Shown here piece by piece: positions 33,539-40,493 of a stretch of 64,000 nt of DNA (positions are counted from its first letter, which is position 1; every line of letters begins with the position of its first letter). This stretch comes from Bog-532 sp963833835. GTDB taxonomy: Bacteria > Actinomycetota > Actinomycetes > Streptosporangiales > Streptosporangiaceae. The notes beneath the pieces are model-generated. The model searched no databases. It was given only the letters and a program-made list of their open reading frames with translations, and had not been told where the DNA came from. The position numbers and the translations under genes were made by a program. Location of the stretch: NCBI GenBank assembly GCA_963833835.1, contig CAWHZI010000014.1:310001-374000 (forward strand). Direction: 5' to 3'.

Positions 33539-34258
33539 ATGACCAGCGCGACGGAGAGTGCCCCGAGTCAGAAGGCGCAGAGCCAGAGTGCGCAGAGCCA
33601 GGGCGCGCAGAGCCAGAGTGCACAGCGGCACCAGCGGAACGCGCGCGGCCAGGGCACCCGGCTGGCCGACGACATCGTCCGGGGCGCGCTGGCGCTGGTC
33701 GAGCGGACCGGCTCGGACGAGGCCGTCACGCTGCGGGCGGTGGCGCGCGAGGTCGGCATCGCCGCGCCCTCCATCTACGCCCACTACGCCGATCGCGAGG
33801 CCATCATCATGGCCGCGGTGGTCCAGGTCTTCGACGAGCTGGCCGCCGCGATCGAAAAGGCCGAGGCCACCGTGAGCGCGGATCCGGTGCAGCGGCTGCT
33901 GGCCGGCTGCCAGGCCTACCTCGAGTACGGGCTGGGCCTCCCGGCCCGGTACGGGCTGTTGTTCTCCCTGCGTGGGGTGGCGCCGGAGGACTACTGCAAA
34001 CCGGTGCCGATGGGACCGGGTGGCACCCCGGTGCTGGCGTTCGGGGCCGAGGCGTTCTCGCTGCTGCTGCAGGCCATTCAGGAATGTGTCGAGGCCGGCG
34101 TCTCCGCTAGCACCGACGTCCTGGCCGACGCGACTGCGGTCTGGGTCGCCCTGCACGGAGCGGTGACGCTGCGGACCGCGCTGCCCGCGTTCCCCTGGCC
34201 CGAGCTGACGGCGTTCAACCGGCAGCTGGTCCTGCCGCTGGCCCGCGTCACGGGTTGA
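33539..34258 (+). CDS. TetR-family regulator of the adjacent exporter
   Basis: The 239-residue protein has a TetR DNA-binding domain after an unusual 35-residue leader rich in AQSQ repeats. The leader is encoded by three 15-bp units (33575-33619). The helix-turn-helix reads VTLRAVAREVGIAAPSIYAHYADREAIIMAAV near residues 60-91, and a TetR_C_13/WHG-like C-terminal domain follows. It is divergent from the DHA2 exporter, with the operator between them. It presumably represses both genes until a pump substrate binds. Confidence 0.9.
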   Translation: MTSATESAPSQKAQSQSAQSQGAQSQSAQRHQRNARGQGTRLADDIVRGALALVERTGSDEAVTLRAVAREVGIAAPSIYAHYADREAIIMAAVVQVFDELAAAIEKAEATVSADPVQRLLAGCQAYLEYGLGLPARYGLLFSLRGVAPEDYCKPVPMGPGGTPVLAFGAEAFSLLLQAIQECVEAGVSASTDVLADATAVWVALHGAVTLRTALPAFPWPELTAFNRQLVLPLARVTG

Positions 34259-34306
34259 GACCTACTACCCTGGCCTGAGCCTTTCGACGCCGGGGATGGA
34301 CTTTCA

Positions 34307-35581
34307 ATGGGGATGCCTGCCCACCGCACGCTCGCACGCGCCCTGGTCCGGCGCCGGATTGCGGCGGTGGCGGCGGGTGCGGTCGTGGCGGGGCTGGCCG
34401 CGGGGTGCGGGGGCGGCCCGGGTGATCCGGCGCATTCGGCGTCGGCGACTACGTCTGCGTCCGCGTCACCCACGGCGGCCCGCGACGGGATGGCGGCCGC
34501 GCCCTCACCGTCACCGTCACCGTCGGTCTCGTGCCCGGCCACCGTCCTGGCCTCGATGACCGAGGCGCAGCGGGTCGGCCAGCTGTTCCTGGTCGGGTTG
34601 CCGGACAACGAGGTCGCCGGGACGGTGGCCGAGACGATCACCGCCCACCACTTCGGTTCGGTGATCTTCGGGGCGGACAGCAAGGGCGGGATCACCGGGG
34701 CCCGGCAGGTGGCCGGCGCCGTGCAGGCCCTGACGTCGAAGTCGGCCACGGACGGGGTGCGGTTCTTCGTCGCCGCCAACCAGGAGGGCGGCGAGGTTCA
34801 GGCGCTGACCGGGCCGGGTATCTCCGAGATCCCGTCGGCGCTGGACCAGGGATCGGTGGCGCCCCGCGCGCTGACGTCGATGGCCTCGGCCTGGGGCGAC
34901 CAGCTCCGGTCAGCCGGGGTCAACCTGAACCTGGCGCCGGTGCTGGACGTGGTACCGGCCGGCACCGAGCGCAGCAACGCACCCATCGGGGCGCTGGACC
35001 GCGAGTACGGCAACGACCCGGCCACCGTGTCCGCGCACGGGGTGGCGTTCCTGCGCGGCATGGCCAGCGCCGGGATCGCCACCTCGGCCAAGCACTTCCC
35101 GGGTCTGGGCCGGGTGACCGGCAACACCGACTTCACCTCGTCGGTGGTCGACACCGTCACCACCGCGACCAGCTCGTACCTGCAGACCTACCAGGCCGCG
35201 ATCAACGCCGGCGTGCCGATGGTCATGGTCGCGCTGGCCACCTACACCCGTATCGACCCGCACGAACTGGCCGTCTTCTCTCCCACCATCGTCGACGGGC
35301 TGCTGCGCCAGCGGATGCACTTCACCGGGACGATCCTGTCCGACGACATGGGCGTCGCCGCCGCGGTCGCCAGCATCTCCCCCGGCCAGCGGGCCATCTC
35401 GTTCGTGTCGGCTGGCGGCGACCTCATCACCACCGAAAGCCTCCCCGTAGCCGACGAGATGGACGCGGCCCTGCTGGCCCGGGCCGCTACCAGCTCGACG
35501 TTCCGGGCCCAGGTCGACGCAGCCGCCCTCCACGTCCTGACGACCAAGCAGGCGTACGGCCTCCTGCCCTGCGGGAAGTAG
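34307..35581 (+). CDS. GH3-family (NagZ-like) lipoprotein
   Basis: The N-terminus has a basic region, a hydrophobic core and a lipobox LAAGC (near residue 34), then a Ser/Thr/Pro linker to about residue 72. The catalytic domain is glycoside hydrolase family 3: NQEGGEVQAL (usually DQEGG), KHFPGLGRVTGNTDF, and the nucleophile loop TILSDDMGV. NagZ-type enzymes remove N-acetylglucosamine from muropeptides; an exported lipoprotein form would act on wall fragments or chitin-like sugars. ATG 34313 is an alternative start. It follows the TetR gene by 48 bases and ends before a hairpin terminator. Confidence 0.87.
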   Translation: MGMPAHRTLARALVRRRIAAVAAGAVVAGLAAGCGGGPGDPAHSASATTSASASPTAARDGMAAAPSPSPSPSVSCPATVLASMTEAQRVGQLFLVGLPDNEVAGTVAETITAHHFGSVIFGADSKGGITGARQVAGAVQALTSKSATDGVRFFVAANQEGGEVQALTGPGISEIPSALDQGSVAPRALTSMASAWGDQLRSAGVNLNLAPVLDVVPAGTERSNAPIGALDREYGNDPATVSAHGVAFLRGMASAGIATSAKHFPGLGRVTGNTDFTSSVVDTVTTATSSYLQTYQAAINAGVPMVMVALATYTRIDPHELAVFSPTIVDGLLRQRMHFTGTILSDDMGVAAAVASISPGQRAISFVSAGGDLITTESLPVADEMDAALLARAATSSTFRAQVDAAALHVLTTKQAYGLLPCGK

Positions 35582-35604
35582 GACGCAGGGCGAGGTGGCG
35601 ACCG

Positions 35605-35642
35605 GCCCAGCGAGCCCCAGGCGTTGCCCGGGGTCGCTGGGC
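35605..35642. terminator. hairpin between GH3 and CMD genes
   Basis: GCCCAGCGAGCCCC (35605-35618) pairs with GGGGTCGCTGGGC (35630-35642) with a single bulged G and an 11-base loop. It stands between convergent genes, 24 bases after the GH3 stop and 22 bases from the CMD stop. Confidence 0.65.
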
Positions 35643-35663
35643 TCACCTGACTCCCGCCCTTTC

Positions 35664-36122
35664 CTAGGCCCAGACCCCGGCGACCTGCCGGGTCGGAAGG
35701 TTGAGCCGGTTGAACAGGTTCGTGACCGCAAGCTCGAGGAGGAGCACCGCCATCGCCGTCTCGTCGTAGTGCTGGGTCGCATTGTCCCACACGGCGTCGG
35801 GGACGGGGTCGGACCGGTCGGCCAGCCTGGTGACGGCTTCGGCCAGCTCCAGCGCGGCCCGCTCGGCATCGGTGAAGTAGGGCGTGTCGCGCCAGGCGGC
35901 GACCGTCGCCAGCCGATCGTCGGATTCCCCGGCCTTGCGGGCCTGGGCGGCGCCGGCCTGTACGCAGGCGCTGCAGCCGTTGACCTGGCTCGCGCGAAGG
36001 TGTACCAGCGCGAGCGTGGTCGCGGGAACGGCGGCGGACTGGTGGACGGCTTGGTTGAGCTTCTGAATTGCTTCCATCGCACCGGGAATGACGACGGCCG
36101 GGTTCTTCATACGTCGTGGCAT
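35664..36122 (-). CDS. carboxymuconolactone decarboxylase (CMD/AhpD)-family protein
   Basis: I start at the ATG at 36122, preceded by AGGA, giving 152 residues; ATG 36152 would sit at the predicted transcription start and could be used leaderless. The CMD core is QVNGCSACVQAGAAQARKAGESDDRL. The CxxC is present but the following histidine of AhpD-like CxxCxxxH is replaced. YFTDAERAALELAEAVTRL follows. CMD proteins are typical partners of ECF41 sigma factors, and this gene is divergent from one, with matching promoters on both sides. Confidence 0.85.
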   Translation of the reverse strand: MPRRMKNPAVVIPGAMEAIQKLNQAVHQSAAVPATTLALVHLRASQVNGCSACVQAGAAQARKAGESDDRLATVAAWRDTPYFTDAERAALELAEAVTRLADRSDPVPDAVWDNATQHYDETAMAVLLLELAVTNLFNRLNLPTRQVAGVWA

Positions 36123-36160
36123 TGTTGCGGTCCTAACGGTCGGAGTGTTCATGCTTCGAT

Positions 36161-36186
36161 GACGGCCACGACGCTTCGAATGTGAC
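36161..36186 (-). promoter_or_regulatory. ECF41-type promoter for the CMD gene
   Basis: On the minus strand GTCACA (36186-36181) and CGTC (36164-36161) are separated by 16 bases. This matches the TGTCACA/CGTC promoter reported for ECF41 sigma factors, except that the first base is A. Confidence 0.65.
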
Positions 36187-36234
36187 TGACCGGGGCGGCC
36201 GGCCGCCCCGAGCGGCGGGGCGCGGGGCGACGCG

Positions 36235-36260
36235 GTCACATCATGGTGGCGGCACACGTC
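36235..36260 (+). promoter_or_regulatory. ECF41-type autoregulatory promoter of the sigma gene
   Basis: GTCACA (36235-36240) and CGTC (36257-36260) are 16 bases apart, the same spacing as the opposing promoter. The predicted start falls at or next to the sigma GTG at 36269, which implies a leaderless mRNA. Confidence 0.65.
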
Positions 36261-36268
36261 AGAAAGGT

Positions 36269-37129
36269 GTGACGATCATTAACGCGACCGCTTTCGAGGC
36301 CGAGCGACCGAGGCTGCTCGCTATCGCGACGCGCATCCTCGGCTCGGCCGCCGATGCCCAAGACGTGGTGCAGGAGGCATGGCTGCGCCTGTCCAACACC
36401 GCTGATGTCGTCGACCTGCCGGCCTGGCTGACGACCATCACGACGCGGCTGTGCCTCGATCACCTGCGCAAACGGCAGACCCGAGGGACCTTCGAGACCG
36501 AGGCCGCGTCCGAGCTCAACCCGGACGCGGCGAGTGTCGATCCCGAGGCCGATGTGCTGATCGCCGAGCAAGTCGGCTCGGCCATGCAGGTCATCCTCGA
36601 CACTCTCGCTCCGGCCGAGCGCGCCGCCTTCGTCCTGCATGACGTGTTCGGCTACCCGTTCGAGGAAGTCAGTGCCGTGCTCGGCCGCTCCGGCACGGCC
36701 GTACGCCAGCTGGCCAGCCGCGCCCGGCGCAAGGTTCAGGGCGCGCCGGAACCGGCCATCGACGCCGAAGGCCGCGCCCGCAACCGCGCGGTCGTCGAGG
36801 CCTTCCTGGACGCTGCGCACCATGGGCAGATGGCCAAACTGCTGACGGCGCTGGCACCGGATGCCGTGATGAACGTTGACCCGGTGGGCCGGCGCATGGG
36901 AGCGCTCGCCGTCTACGATGGGGCGAACGCCATCGCCGCCCGGTTCGACGGCGCCGCGGGTGCCGCCGCGGCGACCATCGACGGCGACCCGGGCGGCGCA
37001 TGGGTGGTCCGCGGGCGAGTCCGGGCGGCCTTCGCGTTCCACGTCAAGGATGGGCTCATCCAGGAGATCGAACTGATCGCCGACCCCGACGTGCTCGCGA
37101 CCATGGATATCGCCGCAGAGCTGGCCTGA
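36269..37129 (+). CDS. ECF41/SigJ-like RNA polymerase sigma factor with SnoaL-like tail
   Basis: I start at the GTG at 36269, which nearly coincides with the predicted transcription start and lacks a properly spaced ribosome site. The 286-residue protein has sigma region 2 (ERPRLLAIATRILGSAADAQDVVQEAWLRL, near residues 12-41) and region 4 (LAPAERAAFVLHDVFGYPFEEV, then RQLASRARRKVQ). An additional SnoaL/NTF2-like domain of about 110 residues tunes activity in this family in place of a separate anti-sigma factor. The WLPEP linker of classic ECF41 members is not evident. It likely transcribes itself and the divergent CMD gene. A DUF1905 gene follows one base after the stop. Confidence 0.88.
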   Translation: MTIINATAFEAERPRLLAIATRILGSAADAQDVVQEAWLRLSNTADVVDLPAWLTTITTRLCLDHLRKRQTRGTFETEAASELNPDAASVDPEADVLIAEQVGSAMQVILDTLAPAERAAFVLHDVFGYPFEEVSAVLGRSGTAVRQLASRARRKVQGAPEPAIDAEGRARNRAVVEAFLDAAHHGQMAKLLTALAPDAVMNVDPVGRRMGALAVYDGANAIAARFDGAAGAAAATIDGDPGGAWVVRGRVRAAFAFHVKDGLIQEIELIADPDVLATMDIAAELA

Positions 37130-37130
37130 G

Positions 37131-37601
37131 ATGCCCGCGCGCGCAGCGAAATTCCGGTCCGAGATCGAACCAGCCGAGCCCATGAGAGGCCTGGTCGTAC
37201 CGCCCGGGCTCGTCGACTCACTGGGCGGCGGCAAGCGGCCGTACGTCACGGTCACGATCAACGGGCACTCGTGGACGACCAGAATCGCCATCATGCGGGG
37301 CCGCAATCTGATCGGCCTCAGCCACGCCAACCGGCGCGCCGCAGGAATTGCCACCGAAGACCTGGTCGAGGTGGCTCTCGAACTCGTCACCGAAGCACCC
37401 CGGGTGGTCGAACCACCCGATCTCGCCGCCGCTCTCGAGGCCGACCCGATCGCCCGCGCCGCCTACGACGGCCTGACCTACGGCCGTCGGCGCGCGGTCG
37501 TCCACGCGATCGAGACCGCCAGACGACCTGAGACCCGGCAACGGCGGATCGAGGATTCGCTCGAGGACCTGCGCCGTCGGCCGGGACCATCGTCAATGTG
37601 A
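37131..37601 (+). CDS. YdeI/OmdA-type DUF1905 protein
   Basis: The ATG lies one base after the sigma stop, so the two are one operon. The 156-residue protein has DUF1905 (KFRSEIEP..MRGLVVPPGLVDSLGGGKRPYVTVTINGHSW, split across residues 7-48). A bacteriocin-protection/OmdA-like helical part follows, with DLAAALEADPIARAAYDGLTY and IETARRPETRQRRIEDSLE. The function is unknown; the context makes it a candidate member of the sigma factor's regulon. Its 3' end overlaps the convergent SGNH hydrolase by nine bases. Confidence 0.85.
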   Translation: MPARAAKFRSEIEPAEPMRGLVVPPGLVDSLGGGKRPYVTVTINGHSWTTRIAIMRGRNLIGLSHANRRAAGIATEDLVEVALELVTEAPRVVEPPDLAAALEADPIARAAYDGLTYGRRRAVVHAIETARRPETRQRRIEDSLEDLRRRPGPSSM

Positions 37602-38480
37602 CCGCCTCCGGTTGAAGGCCGGGAGGTAGCCGCTCTTCTGGCCGGCGGCGTTGGGGTGGTAGGAGCCGTCCAGGGGGAAGGTGAGGGCGTTCAGGTAGCT
37701 GGTGCCGCCGTCGCAGATCTCGTGGCGGGCGAACTCGGGGCGGACGTCGGCGAACCTGTCACCATTGCGGGCCGCGGCGGCGGACAGGGCCCGGTCCAGG
37801 ACACCCGCGCCCTGGTTGAGGGCGTCGCGCTTGGCCGTGCCGATGCCGATGCAGTCCCGGGACTGGGACAGGTCGTACAGGTCCGGGTAGCCGAGGACCA
37901 CGATCCTGGCCAGCGGGGCCCGGGTGCGGATGGCCCGCAGCAGGCTGTCCAGCCGGCCCGGCAGGACCCTGCGGACGGACGACTCGGCGGTGGTGACCGC
38001 CTTCACGCAGGTGCCTGGAAGCTGGAACACGCACGTCTCCATCACCTGGCTGAAACCCACGTCGTTGCCGCCGATGGTGATGCTGACCAGCGTGGTGCGG
38101 GGGCTCAGGGCGGACAACTGGCTGGTCCGTACGGTGGCGGTGGTGGCGCCGGCGCAGGCCACCGAGGCGTACGACGCCGGGTGGTGCCGGGCCGCCCACA
38201 GCTGCGGGAAGGCGCTGGCGCTTCGTTCGCAGCTCTTGCCCGCCGCGGTGTAGCGACCCGCGCCGGTGCCAGCCGAGTACGAGTCACCCAGGGCCACGTA
38301 GCGGACCACCAGCGAGCTGGCCGGCTGCGCCCTGACCGGCAGTGAGGTGACCGCGAGCAGCCGCGCGGCCGACGCCGGCGCGGGGTTCGCGGCACCAGAG
38401 ACCACCGTGGTCACCACGGTGGCGGCGAGCGCAAACGACGTGGCCGCGACGGCCAGAATGCGACGAACAGGCACGTTCAC
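37593..38480 (-). CDS. secreted SGNH/GDSL-family lipase/esterase
   Basis: The 295-residue protein has a signal peptide (basic MNVPVRRI, hydrophobic core, likely cleavage after an ASA site near residues 36-39). SGNH blocks are GDSYSAGTGAG (nucleophile serine, near residues 65-75), an AGATTATV glycine block, IGGNDVGF (oxyanion Asn) and a terminal DGSYHPNAAGQ with the catalytic His. Six or more cysteines suggest disulfides, as in Streptomyces extracellular lipases. It hydrolyses ester substrates outside the cell. It stands alone, next to the LitR-like regulator at the end of the carotenoid operon. Confidence 0.9.
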   Translation of the reverse strand: MNVPVRRILAVAATSFALAATVVTTVVSGAANPAPASAARLLAVTSLPVRAQPASSLVVRYVALGDSYSAGTGAGRYTAAGKSCERSASAFPQLWAARHHPASYASVACAGATTATVRTSQLSALSPRTTLVSITIGGNDVGFSQVMETCVFQLPGTCVKAVTTAESSVRRVLPGRLDSLLRAIRTRAPLARIVVLGYPDLYDLSQSRDCIGIGTAKRDALNQGAGVLDRALSAAAARNGDRFADVRPEFARHEICDGGTSYLNALTFPLDGSYHPNAAGQKSGYLPAFNRRRSH

Positions 38481-38549
38481 TCCGTAAAGGCTCGGGCTAC
38501 GGAAACAGTATGCGACGTAACGCGGAGGAAAGGAGTGAACACCAGAATG

Positions 38550-39446
38550 TTACTGAGGTGACTGCGGGGTGCTGGAGGTGGCAGCGGGCCCCGGCGGCAC
38601 GGGGGTGTCGGCAGCCAGCGCGGCCAGCGCCTGAGTCAGGCTGGCCAGGTGCGCGACGCCGGCCGGGCCGTCCAGGGTCCAGCCGGGCCCGGCCGTGAAC
38701 AGGCGCGGCGGATACGGGCTGAGGAGCTGGAGGATGTGCGGACCGGCCGGACCGGGGCGCTGAGACCAGAGCACCAGGGCGGCCGGGGCCGTTTCCCGGA
38801 CCGCACGGACCAGGCTCTGGGTGGGGGTGGCGGCCCCGAGCATGCGGACCGGGATGCGATGGGCGCCCAGCGCGGCGGCCAGCGCGGCCAGCGGGAGCGT
38901 GTGGTGCTCGGCTTCGACGCAGGCCAGCACGACCAGGGGGGTGCCGGGCAGAATGGGCGGTCGCGGCGCCCGGTGCAGGGCACCGAGCATGGCCCAGGAC
39001 AAGGCGTGCTCGATGTCGATGCAGTCGGGGTCGTCCAGTTGGTCGGCGTCGACGAGGACCAGGGCCGGGCGGCAGACCGACTCCCACGCTTCGACCACGC
39101 CGCGGCGGGTCAGCACGCTGTCCAGCACGACCCGGCACCGCTCGGAGTCTGCGGCCCGGGCCGCGGCGACCAGATCGGCCACGTCCCGCTCGGCCGATAC
39201 CGCATCCCCTTCGCCCGCCTGCACGGCCTGGGCCGCCTCGGAGGCGAGCATGCCCAGGTTGATCAGGTCCAGCATCCGCTGCAGCCGGGCGACGTCCGCT
39301 TCCGAATAACGGCGGTAACGCCCGGGCTCGCTGCCGTGCGGCCCGATGCCGTACCGACGGTGCCAGGAGCGCAGCGTCGACTCGGCGATGCCCAGGTGCC
39401 GTGCCACCTGCCCCGCTGTCCAGGCCGGCTCTGCTGACGAGTCCAT
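38550..39446 (-). CDS. litR: MerR-family regulator with B12-binding-like domain (LitR/CarH type)
   Basis: The 298-residue protein has an N-terminal MerR helix-turn-helix (TAGQVARHLGIAESTLRSWHRRYGIGP near residues 10-36). A helical and Rossmann-like region follows, similar to the cobalamin-binding CarH/LitR regulators. IEHALSWAM keeps the EH of the helical cap, although the tryptophan of the W-x9-EH motif is not at its place. VEAEHHTLPLAAL carries the candidate cobalt-ligand histidine. Such proteins repress carotenoid genes in the dark and release DNA on illumination. It starts six bases after the Rieske gene, as last gene of the crt operon. The symbol is by analogy with Streptomyces. Confidence 0.8.
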   Translation of the reverse strand: MDSSAEPAWTAGQVARHLGIAESTLRSWHRRYGIGPHGSEPGRYRRYSEADVARLQRMLDLINLGMLASEAAQAVQAGEGDAVSAERDVADLVAAARAADSERCRVVLDSVLTRRGVVEAWESVCRPALVLVDADQLDDPDCIDIEHALSWAMLGALHRAPRPPILPGTPLVVLACVEAEHHTLPLAALAAALGAHRIPVRMLGAATPTQSLVRAVRETAPAALVLWSQRPGPAGPHILQLLSPYPPRLFTAGPGWTLDGPAGVAHLASLTQALAALAADTPVPPGPAATSSTPQSPQ

Positions 39447-39452
39447 TCCGGC

Positions 39453-40493
39453 TCACATGGACCGCAGCTGGTACCGGCGTTCGGCGTAGGCGAGGTCATC
39501 GCGCCACAACCGGGCCGCCGTCCGGCGCATGAGCGGGCGCAGGGCCGGCGCCGCCGCCCGTGCGATGGCGAACCCGGGCCGGCCGGAGTCAGCCACCACG
39601 GCCTCGACCACCGCGGTGCGCGGGCGGCCATCCAGGCCGCGGCCGAGCGGAGTGGCATGCGTCTCGACCACGCTGCCGGCACCCTCGCCGTCCAGGATGC
39701 GCATGACGACCGTGCGCGGCTCCGGGCAGCTGAACTCGGCCGTGACCGGTACCCCGAGGCCGGGGGCGACCCGGAACGTGACCGCGACCAGGAACCGGTC
39801 GTCCGGCTCGGCCACGTCCACCTCATCCGGCGCGGACAGCACCGACAGCCGGGCGAAAGAGTAGGGGTGGAACCAGGAGCCGTGCCACGGGTCGAGCCGG
39901 TTGGCCACGATGTCGGTCGGCTCGCACACCCCGACCATCGTCGCCACCGAGCCGACGCTGGTGGCGCGGGACGGCCGGGCCGGGATCACCGGGGCGTCGA
40001 GCGGTTCCTCGCCGCCCACCGCGTCCAGCCGGACCCAGGCCAGCACACCGTCGTCGTAGACCGGCAGCGGGCTCCAGCCGGCCCCGGCATCCGGGCCGAC
40101 CCGCAGCCCGTGCCAGCGGCAGACCAGCGCGCCGCAGTCGACCGCGGCCAGGGCCATCGGCGCCCCCAGGTGCGGGCAGGCGCCCGGACCGGCCACCAGT
40201 TGGCCTTCGGTATCGCGCCAGGCGACGACCTCGACGCCGGCCACGGTCAGGCCGGTAGGCCGGTCACCGCGGATCTCACGGCTGGCGGCCAGCACGAACC
40301 AGTTGCCGGACGGGCGCGCCTCGGCTCGTTTGACCGCCGCGTCGATCAGAGCTGGTTTGGCGCCGGCGTAGGTCGGCTGCTGGCGGGCCCACCGGCCGCG
40401 GGGAATCGGCTGGAGGGGCCAGCGATCCGGCCAGCGGTTCGGCCAGCGGTGGGTGACGCGGCCCGCGGGGTCTGGACGGGCTGGTGAGTTCAT
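39453..40493 (-). CDS. Rieske [2Fe-2S] DUF5914 protein of the carotenoid operon
   Basis: The 346-residue protein has a Rieske centre CPHLGAPM...CRWHG near residues 104-127, with both C-x-H and C-x2-H ligand pairs. A C-terminal oxygenase-like domain (DUF5914) continues with NRLDPWHGSWFHPYSFARL. DUF5914 proteins occur in actinobacterial carotenoid clusters, which suggests a ring or chain hydroxylation/desaturation step, but the reaction is not established to my knowledge. The start overlaps crtU by ATGA, giving translational coupling. Confidence 0.82.
   Translation of the reverse strand: MNSPARPDPAGRVTHRWPNRWPDRWPLQPIPRGRWARQQPTYAGAKPALIDAAVKRAEARPSGNWFVLAASREIRGDRPTGLTVAGVEVVAWRDTEGQLVAGPGACPHLGAPMALAAVDCGALVCRWHGLRVGPDAGAGWSPLPVYDDGVLAWVRLDAVGGEEPLDAPVIPARPSRATSVGSVATMVGVCEPTDIVANRLDPWHGSWFHPYSFARLSVLSAPDEVDVAEPDDRFLVAVTFRVAPGLGVPVTAEFSCPEPRTVVMRILDGEGAGSVVETHATPLGRGLDGRPRTAVVEAVVADSGRPGFAIARAAAPALRPLMRRTAARLWRDDLAYAERRYQLRSM

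Noticed and set aside
35664..36122. Classical AhpD alkylhydroperoxidase
   Set aside because: The CxxC is present but the essential downstream histidine is not, so peroxidase function is not supported.
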